NCBI RefSeq assembly: GCF_013127955.1 | Contig: NZ_CP053435.1 | Coordinates: 806,001 to 870,000, forward strand | From: Spirosoma taeanense | Lineage (GTDB): Bacteria; Bacteroidota; Bacteroidia; Cytophagales; Spirosomataceae | Reading direction: 5' to 3' | DNA: 64,000 nt | Shown here: positions 58,330 to 64,000 of the stretch, in pieces | Numbering within the stretch: position 1 is the first letter of the stretch | How the letters are laid out: the number at the start of each line of letters is the position of its first letter | The notes under the pieces: model-generated | Database searches by the model: none | The model's input: only the letters and a program-made list of their open reading frames with translations | What the model was told of the DNA's origin: nothing | Translations under genes and position numbers: made by a program

Positions 58330-61300
58330 ATGACTTCTTTTCGGCTACCAAACTTTATACGTTCCCGGCGAGCGCTAACGCTCTCAGCGGCTGGCTTGCT
58401 GGTGAGTGGGGCCTTCATTGGTGCCTACCAGAACCGAAACCTGAACGCAGCCTCCAGCCGTTACCTGACGAGCCTGTTTGCCCAGCTTAGCGACGACGAT
58501 AAGCACGACCCAAAATATGCCGTGGGTAGTCTGAACGTCGCGCCGGGACTGGAAGCCACGCTGTTCGCGGCTGAGCCAATGCTGACGAATCCGACCAACA
58601 TTGACGTAGATGCCAAAGGGCGCGTGTGGGTCTGCGAAGCTTACAACTACCGCCCGGCCGTCAACGGTAACCCGACACGTAAGGAAGGCGACCGGATTGT
58701 GATTCTGGAAGACCAGAACGGCGACGGTAAAGCCGACGTTACGAAGGTTTTTTACCAGGGACAGGACATCGAATCGCCCCTCGGTATCTGGGTGCAGGGC
58801 AATAAAGTAATCGTCTCCGATAGCCCGAACGTCTGGGTGCTGACCGACGAGAACGGCGATGACAAGGCCGATAAAAAAGAATTACTGTTTAGTGGAATTG
58901 GGGGCGAACAGCACGATCACGGCATGCATACGTTCGTGTTCGGCCCGGACGGCAAATGGTATTTTAACTTCGGTAACGAAGGCCGCCAGCTATTGGACAA
59001 GGACGGAAAACCGGTGGTGGATATTGCGACCGGCAAAACCATCGACCGGACTAATTTTAAACAGGGTATGGTGTTCCGCTGCGACCCCGACGGTAAAAAC
59101 GTAGAGTTGCTGGGCCAGAACTTCCGGAACAACTACGAAGTTGCCGTTGACTCCTATGGTACGCTCTGGCAGTCGGACAATGATGACGATGGCAACAAAG
59201 GCGTGCGGATTAATTACGTTATGGAGTACGGCAACTACGGCTATACCGACGAGATGACCGGTGCAGGCTGGCAGGCCAACCGCGAAAATATTGAACCCGA
59301 AACGCCCCGGCGTCACTGGCACCTGAACGACCCCGGCGTTGTGCCGAACCTGCTTCAGACCGGGGCCGGTTCGCCAACGGGTATCATCGTTTACGAAGGA
59401 AAACTCCTGCCTCAGCAGTTCCAGAATCAGGTCATCCACTGCGATGCAGGTCCGAACGTAGTCCGGTCGTATCCGGTGCAGAAAGAGGGTGCGGGCTATA
59501 CGGCCAGGATTGTGAATGTTCTGGAAGGTGCACGGGACCAGTGGTTCCGCCCCGCCGATATCTGCATAGCGCCGGATGGTTCGCTGATTATTGCCGACTG
59601 GTACGACCCCGGTGTAGGTGGTCACCAGGCAGGCGATCAGAACCGGGGCCGGGTGTATCGTGTGGCCCCGCCCAACTCACCCTATAAAATGCCGAAGGTT
59701 GACGTAACCACTACTGACGGTGCGATTGAAGCGCTGCAAAGTCCGAACATGGCAATACGGTATGCGGGCTGGCAGAAGCTGCACGAGATGGGTGGAAAAG
59801 CCGAGAAAGCGCTGGCAAAGATGTATAAAAGCAGTGCTGATCCACGGATGCAGGCTCGTGCCCTGTGGCTGCTGAGCAAACTGGACAAAGGTCAGAAATA
59901 CGTGGAGACGGCTTTGAAAAGCAATAATCCTGATCTGCGGATTACCGCGCTTCGGGCGGCCCGCCAGCTTGGCAGCGACCAAACCATTTCGGCCGTAAAA
60001 CAACTGGTCAACGATTCGGATGCCCATGTTCGTCGGGAGTGCGCCATCGCTTTACGTTTGAGCAAGTCCGCTGAGGCACCGTCACTTTGGGCACAGTTGG
60101 CTAACAAACACGATGGCAACGATCGCTGGTATCTGGAAGCACTCGGTATTGGTGCCGATGGCAACTGGGATAGCTATTACACCGCTTGGGTGAAGCAACT
60201 CAACGGCGATCCGCTGGCTAACGCCGGTGGTCAGGATATTGTCTGGCGCGCTCGCACGAGGGAATCTGTGCCCATGCTTGCTAAACTGGCGGGTGATGCC
60301 GGCACCGATCTGAACCAGCGGCTGCGGTACTTCCGGGCGTTCGACTTTAACCCCGGTGCCGTAGAAAAATCAAACGCCCTGTTAGGAATTCTGCAGGCAA
60401 ACAGCGGCTCTACCGACGTAACCAAGCTGGCCCTGCGCCACCTGGATCCTGACTTTGTGAAAACCTCGTCTGTGGCCTCCAGTGCGTTAACCAAACTCAT
60501 GGATGACATATACGGCACTAAGGAGTACATTGAGCTGGTTACGCGCTATGAGCCGACTTCCGAAAACGCCCGCCTGAAGCAGATGGCCATGGCGAAAGCC
60601 TCGGACGTAATCGGCCGGGATGCCGCCCGACAACTGCTGAAGCAGAACGGTAGCCCGCTGGTTTGGGACGTCATTAATGGCAATGATACCGATGCTACGC
60701 TGAACATGCTGACCGCTTTACGTCGGGTGGGCAACAAAGAATCGCTGGAAATCCTGAAGAATGTCGCTTTAGATGAAAAACGGCCGGTGGCTGTTCGTCG
60801 GGAGGCTGTTCGCTCACTAGGTGGCAGCTACGAGGGTGAGGAGATCGTACTGGCGCTGCTTAAGTCGGGTGAGATCAAGGGCGAATACAAGGCGCCCGCC
60901 GTGCAGGGTGTTAGCGGAGCGTGGCGGAAAAAGATTCGTCAGGAAGCTGCGACCTACCTGGACGCAGGAACCGCTACCAGCAGCAAAAAGCTCCCGGCTA
61001 TGAACGAGTTGTTGGCCATGAACGGCGACGCGACAAAAGGCGTCAACGTCTTTAAAACGAACTGCACCATTTGCCACCAGGTCAACGGTGAAGGTATGGA
61101 CTTCGGCCCGAAACTGTCGGAGATTGGTTCCAAGCTGCCGAAAGAAGGGCAGTATCTGGCTATTCTGCATCCTGACGCCGGTATCAGTTTCGGTTTTGAG
61201 GGCTGGGAGGTGAAATTCAAGGATGGCAGCACCATGTCGGGTATCGTTTCGAGCAAGACAGAAACCGATCTGCAAATGAAATTCCCCGGTGGTGTCGTGC

Positions 61301-61437
61301 AGAACTATAAAATGGCTGATGTAGTCTCGATGAAGAAACTGGATTCGTCCATGATGCCATCGGGTCTCCAGGATGCCATGAGTACGCAGGAGCTGGTTGA
61401 CCTGGTTGAATACTTAGCAAGTTTGAAAAAGAAATAA
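58330..61437 (+). CDS. PVC-type dehydrogenase with HEAT repeats and cytochrome c
   Basis: This 1035-residue exported protein has a signal anchor (SRRALTLSAAGLLVSGAFIGA). A PQQ-dehydrogenase-like propeller (about 60-450: GLEATLFAAEPMLTNPTNIDVDAKGRVWVCEAYNYRP, DQNGDGKADVTKVFYQG, GVVPNLLQTGAGSPTG) is followed by HEAT-like repeats (about 460-880) and a cytochrome c with C912, C915 and H916. The C-terminal Loki-CTERM-like region has GWEVKFKDGSTMSGIV. Such proteins are common in Planctomycetes and Bacteroidota. They probably oxidise a sugar or alcohol. The ATG at 58330 is used; a TTG at 58309 is in frame. A TIM-barrel gene follows after 56 bases. Confidence 0.88.
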   Translation: MTSFRLPNFIRSRRALTLSAAGLLVSGAFIGAYQNRNLNAASSRYLTSLFAQLSDDDKHDPKYAVGSLNVAPGLEATLFAAEPMLTNPTNIDVDAKGRVWVCEAYNYRPAVNGNPTRKEGDRIVILEDQNGDGKADVTKVFYQGQDIESPLGIWVQGNKVIVSDSPNVWVLTDENGDDKADKKELLFSGIGGEQHDHGMHTFVFGPDGKWYFNFGNEGRQLLDKDGKPVVDIATGKTIDRTNFKQGMVFRCDPDGKNVELLGQNFRNNYEVAVDSYGTLWQSDNDDDGNKGVRINYVMEYGNYGYTDEMTGAGWQANRENIEPETPRRHWHLNDPGVVPNLLQTGAGSPTGIIVYEGKLLPQQFQNQVIHCDAGPNVVRSYPVQKEGAGYTARIVNVLEGARDQWFRPADICIAPDGSLIIADWYDPGVGGHQAGDQNRGRVYRVAPPNSPYKMPKVDVTTTDGAIEALQSPNMAIRYAGWQKLHEMGGKAEKALAKMYKSSADPRMQARALWLLSKLDKGQKYVETALKSNNPDLRITALRAARQLGSDQTISAVKQLVNDSDAHVRRECAIALRLSKSAEAPSLWAQLANKHDGNDRWYLEALGIGADGNWDSYYTAWVKQLNGDPLANAGGQDIVWRARTRESVPMLAKLAGDAGTDLNQRLRYFRAFDFNPGAVEKSNALLGILQANSGSTDVTKLALRHLDPDFVKTSSVASSALTKLMDDIYGTKEYIELVTRYEPTSENARLKQMAMAKASDVIGRDAARQLLKQNGSPLVWDVINGNDTDATLNMLTALRRVGNKESLEILKNVALDEKRPVAVRREAVRSLGGSYEGEEIVLALLKSGEIKGEYKAPAVQGVSGAWRKKIRQEAATYLDAGTATSSKKLPAMNELLAMNGDATKGVNVFKTNCTICHQVNGEGMDFGPKLSEIGSKLPKEGQYLAILHPDAGISFGFEGWEVKFKDGSTMSGIVSSKTETDLQMKFPGGVVQNYKMADVVSMKKLDSSMMPSGLQDAMSTQELVDLVEYLASLKKK

Positions 61438-61493
61438 AAATTGTCTGGACCGCAGGGACAATACTCTTAGGTCCGGACGCTCCACAATTCCCT

Positions 61494-62429
61494 ATGCAAC
61501 GACGCAATTTTGTCAAATCGACTCTCGGTGTAGCCGGAGCCGCTATCTCGGGTGAAGCAATGGCCAACAACTGGCACTCGCAGCCCAATCTTCTGGCTAA
61601 GAATACGTTCAAGCTCAAATATGCCCCTCATATCGGCATGTTTGAAAACAGCGCCGGTAAAGATCCGATTGATCAGATCAAATACATGGCCGACTTGGGC
61701 TTTATGGCCCTGGAAGACAACGGCATGATGGGACGTGAACCGGCTCTGCAGGAAAAAATGGGCAGGGAACTGGATCGGCTGGGAATGACGATGGGCGTGT
61801 TCGTACTCGATAAAGGTGGAAACTCGCAGAACGCGCTGGCTGCCGGAAAACCCGAATTCATAGACATTTTTCTGAATGGATGCCGGCGGGCCGTAGAAAC
61901 GGCAAAACGGTGTAACGCTAAATGGACCACGGTCGTCCCCGGCGATTTTCAGCGGAATCTGCCGATTGGTATCCAGACCGGAAACGTAATCGATGCTCTG
62001 CGTCGGGGCGCCGATATTCTGGCACCTGCAGGTTTGACGATGGTACTGGAGCCGTTAAGCGATACGCCGAACCTGTTTCTGCGCACCTCCGATCAGACCT
62101 ACGAAATCTGCCGGGGCGTCAACAGCCCGTCGTGCAAGATTCTGTTCGATATCTATCACATGCAGAAAAACGAAGGGCACATTATTCCGCATATTGACTG
62201 GGCCTGGAACGAAATTGCTTATTTCCAGATCGGCGACAACCCCGGACGGAACGAACCAACCACGGGGGAGATCAATTACAAGAATGTGTTCAAGCACATT
62301 TACAAAAAAGCCAAAGCCGAGAACAAGGAGTTTGTGTTCGGGATGGAGCACGGCAAATCAATGCCCGGCAAGGAAGGCGAAATGGCGCTAGTGAAAGCGT
62401 ACCTCGAATCGGACAGCTTTACGGTTTAA
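61494..62429 (+). CDS. Hydroxypyruvate-isomerase-like TIM-barrel protein with Tat signal
   Basis: This 311-residue protein begins MQRRNFVKSTLGVAGAA, a twin-arginine signal. The barrel resembles hydroxypyruvate isomerase: VLEPLSDTPN, LFDIYHMQ, YFQIGDNPGRNEPTTGEINY and FGMEHGKSMPG hold the E/D/H metal ligands and catalytic glutamates. It may isomerise a sugar-derived keto acid in the periplasm. It probably shares a transcript with the upstream dehydrogenase and may act on the same compound. The substrate is unknown. Confidence 0.85.
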   Translation: MQRRNFVKSTLGVAGAAISGEAMANNWHSQPNLLAKNTFKLKYAPHIGMFENSAGKDPIDQIKYMADLGFMALEDNGMMGREPALQEKMGRELDRLGMTMGVFVLDKGGNSQNALAAGKPEFIDIFLNGCRRAVETAKRCNAKWTTVVPGDFQRNLPIGIQTGNVIDALRRGADILAPAGLTMVLEPLSDTPNLFLRTSDQTYEICRGVNSPSCKILFDIYHMQKNEGHIIPHIDWAWNEIAYFQIGDNPGRNEPTTGEINYKNVFKHIYKKAKAENKEFVFGMEHGKSMPGKEGEMALVKAYLESDSFTV

Positions 62430-62432
62430 TTG

Positions 62433-62492
62433 AGATAAAAGTGACGGGGCGGCCGGGAGAATACTCTCTCGGCCGCCCCGTCACTTTTATCT
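62433..62492. terminator. Very long bidirectional hairpin terminator
   Basis: Starting AGATAAAAGTGACGGGGCGG (62433-62452), the left arm (62433-62455) is the exact reverse complement of 62470-62492. Pairing continues inward (with one G-T) to a four-base loop, for about 28 paired bases. It lies between convergent genes ending at 62429 and 62500. Confidence 0.9.
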
Positions 62493-62499
62493 TTCGCTA

Positions 62500-62808
62500 T
62501 TACAATACAACCACCGAATTCTGAGCGTCAGAAACTCCGCTTGCTACGTATTTGTCGGCAGCCGAGTCATTTACCCAAGTCGCGCCATCGAGAATGTAAC
62601 GGTATTGATACTCGTTGCCAACTGGCAACTCAACCGTCGTCTTATACGAACCATCTTTTTGCTTTTTCAGCACCTGAGCTGTGGCGTCCCAGTTGTTGAA
62701 CTCACCGGCCAGGGCGACCGTCTTGGCACCGTTGACGGCATCCGCCGGCAACTCAAACGTTACTTTACAAACAGGCTTACTTTTGAGAAATTGTTTGGCA
62801 ACTGCCAT
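62500..62808 (-). CDS. CBM48 (isoamylase N-terminal / AMPK-like) glycogen-binding protein
   Basis: This 102-residue protein is one CBM48-type domain. KTVALAGEFNNWDATAQVLKKQKDGSYKTTVELPVGNEYQYRYILDGATWVND carries the conserved GxFNxW, the aromatic residues and the ending N-D. There is no signal or enzyme domain. It binds alpha-glucans in glycogen enzymes and AMPK subunits; alone in the cytoplasm it might dock to glycogen or to partner proteins. A -7-like element lies at 62835-62842. No glycogen genes are close. Confidence 0.9.
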   Translation of the reverse strand: MAVAKQFLKSKPVCKVTFELPADAVNGAKTVALAGEFNNWDATAQVLKKQKDGSYKTTVELPVGNEYQYRYILDGATWVNDSAADKYVASGVSDAQNSVVVL

Positions 62809-62834
62809 AGTGGTCCATTGTTTGGTTTCTAATG

Positions 62835-62842
62835 CAAAATTA
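62835..62842 (-). promoter_or_regulatory. Possible -7 element of the CBM48 gene
   Basis: On the minus strand this reads TAATTTTG followed by C, matching TAnnTTTG. No good TTG was found at the -33 distance. It is about 27 bases before the ATG at 62808. Confidence 0.4.
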
Positions 62843-62958
62843 TATCACAAAATAAATAAGTTAATAGTTATCAGCTAATTAACTTATAATATTCTTCGTA
62901 AAGTTATAAGTAATATATTATGTTTTATAATTATTTCTCTAGTGTACTGATTAATTTA

Positions 62959-63504
62959 CTATACGGAACCGGGGGCGTTCAGAAGTTGATCAGCCAGTTG
63001 ACGTACGGTAGTAAGACGTTCTGAGTATGAGCCACTTACTAGGACGTAGGGAAGGTTACGGTGGTCAAGTTCAGTCTTAAACCGAGTCATTAGTTCGGTT
63101 CGTCGGTGGCCCAGATCACGTAATCCATCGGCCACCCAGGGCACATCAATATCCAGCAAAACGTAGGCGTCGTACTGAATTTGCTGCTCCAGTTCATAGA
63201 GAACGGGCGGCACCTGACCCAGATAAATATCCGAATAAATCTGCGTGGTTATTACGTCGGTATCGCAAAATAAGATGCGGTTGGCCTTCTGCTCGGCGGC
63301 TAGTACGGCCTGGGTCTGCGCGTGCCCGATGCGGACAATGTCGTCTAACGAGAACTCATTGGAGGTAATGAGGTCGCGGGCAACTTCGGGCACAAAAACG
63401 GTCTGGTACTCGGTTGCTAACTGCCGAGCCATGGTGGTCTTTCCCACACTTTCGGGGCCGAACAGGCAAAGTTTACTAACTGGCTGCGCTATTTTCTCAC
63501 TCAT
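62959..63504 (-). CDS. NadR-type nicotinamide riboside kinase / AAA-like ATPase
   Basis: This 181-residue protein has Walker A GPESVGKTT and CDTDVITTQIYSDIYLG, YVLLDIDVPWVADGLRD and RRTELMTRFKTEL, the pattern of the NadR C-terminal ribosylnicotinamide kinase domain. It would phosphorylate nicotinamide riboside to NMN. The ATG at 63504 overlaps the PnuC stop by one base (TGATG), so it is translationally coupled to the transporter gene. A longer frame to 63579 would overlap pnuC strongly. Confidence 0.88.
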   Translation of the reverse strand: MSEKIAQPVSKLCLFGPESVGKTTMARQLATEYQTVFVPEVARDLITSNEFSLDDIVRIGHAQTQAVLAAEQKANRILFCDTDVITTQIYSDIYLGQVPPVLYELEQQIQYDAYVLLDIDVPWVADGLRDLGHRRTELMTRFKTELDHRNLPYVLVSGSYSERLTTVRQLADQLLNAPGSV

Positions 63505-64000
63505 CACGACAGAGGTTGGGTAGAATAGCCCCGGTATTCCCGCGTCCAGTTCCAGGCTCCTAGCGCGGCAATGAAGCAAAAAACAAAGTATTCAACGCCA
63601 ACTAATTTGACGCCTTTCACAAAATACATATACGTCAGAATGACGTCAACACCGAGCCAGACGTACCAGCACTCCACGCGCTTCTCGATCATTAGAAACG
63701 TAGCGACGATACTCATGACTGTTGTAAACGAATCCAGATACGGGAAGGCGCTGGGCGTGCTGAACAGGACCGGAAACCACTCGTGCAGGTTACTGGCAAA
63801 AGTGCCCAGCAGACCGGTTGCCACGATGCCCGCTACGGTCCAGACTAGAAACCGGCGCACAGGCATACGCGTAATGCGAAGTTCCTGGTCTTTATTTTCT
63901 TCACCGCGTTTCGGGTGAGTCCACCGCCACCAGCCCTGCAGGTTCGTAACGAAGAAAAACACCTGCAAAAACATATCGGGGTAAAGCTGAATCTGGTAGA
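63504..64000 (-). CDS. pnuC: PnuC nicotinamide riboside transporter (5' end cut by window)
   Basis: The visible part is about 165 residues of a PnuC-type membrane transporter: FVTNLQGWWRWTHP contains the GWWRW substrate motif, and several membrane segments follow (FLVWTVAGIVATGLLGTF, YVWLGVDVILTYMYFV, YFVFCFIAALGAWNW). The frame stays open through the window edge, with residues matching the family before the internal ATG at 63974, so the true start lies beyond 64000. It imports nicotinamide riboside, which the coupled kinase traps. Confidence 0.9.
   Translation of the reverse strand, partial: YQIQLYPDMFLQVFFFVTNLQGWWRWTHPKRGEENKDQELRITRMPVRRFLVWTVAGIVATGLLGTFASNLHEWFPVLFSTPSAFPYLDSFTTVMSIVATFLMIEKRVECWYVWLGVDVILTYMYFVKGVKLVGVEYFVFCFIAALGAWNWTREYRGYSTQPLS

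Noticed and set aside
1-64000. tRNA genes, prophage, integrase or toxin-antitoxin modules
   Set aside because: No cloverleaf-like sequences, integrase motifs or typical small gene pairs were recognised; the only mobile element seen is the IS5-family copy.

Overview
The window looks like chromosomal DNA of a Cytophagales bacterium (Bacteroidota), most like Spirosoma or a close relative. The evidence is many lipoprotein signals, FecI/FecR-type regulation with an STN-domain protein, Bacteroidota-style promoters (TTG about 20 bases upstream of TAnnTTTG), a lack of clear Shine-Dalgarno sites, and families typical of the group: DUF2807, DUF6134, ThuA/PQQ/cytochrome c fusions and BtuG-like propellers. 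No tRNA, rRNA, CRISPR array or prophage was seen.

Layout. 1-15 kb is a surface-polysaccharide locus. A GH10 lipoprotein, a GDP-mannose 3,5-epimerase homologue, a cupin and a WecG/TagA/CpsF transferase lie on the plus strand. A long convergent minus-strand operon reads wza, wzc, phosphoglycosyl transferase, acyltransferase, flippase, polymerase/ligase and two glycosyltransferases; together these form a Wzx/Wzy-type export pathway. 15-20 kb holds an outer-membrane barrel and lipoprotein pair, a dipeptide epimerase with an alpha-oxoamine-synthase-like PLP enzyme, and a small lipoprotein. 20-26 kb carries housekeeping and metabolic genes: an exported TIM-barrel protein, a DUF1338 enzyme, acyl-ACP thioesterase, ribosomal protein L31 type B and nrdA (without nrdB).

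26-33 kb has an exported TPR plus ASKHA-fold protein, a lysine-rich cold-shock-domain protein, a complete IS5-family insertion sequence with a TAA target duplication, a methyltransferase, an alditol oxidase and an NTF2-like protein. 33-43 kb has a GH20 hexosaminidase, a GAF/PAS histidine kinase, a five-part ThuA-PQQ-PKD-cytochrome c-CBM protein and a Tat-exported serine hydrolase. 43-48 kb contains a DUF2807 lipoprotein and an ECF sigma / FecR / STN-barrel operon whose last gene carries a tandem GVQxGGLxN repeat. 48-54 kb has a thioredoxin, DUF1684 and DUF6134 proteins, an SDR, an active/inactive M16 peptidase pair and a membrane acyltransferase.

54.6-58 kb is a B12 uptake unit: promoter, cobalamin riboswitch, TonB-dependent receptor and a translationally coupled beta-propeller lipoprotein resembling BtuG. 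58-62.4 kb encodes a PVC-type cytochrome c dehydrogenase with HEAT repeats and a hydroxypyruvate-isomerase-like protein. The right edge has a CBM48 protein and a PnuC / nicotinamide riboside kinase pair cut by the window end.

The most unusual items are the ECF/FecR operon whose effector is a repeat-containing STN barrel instead of a TonB receptor, the signal-peptide-bearing ASKHA protein, the plant-like GDP-mannose epimerase in a bacterial polysaccharide locus, and several long perfect palindromes. No single clearly undescribed system is proven by the sequence alone.
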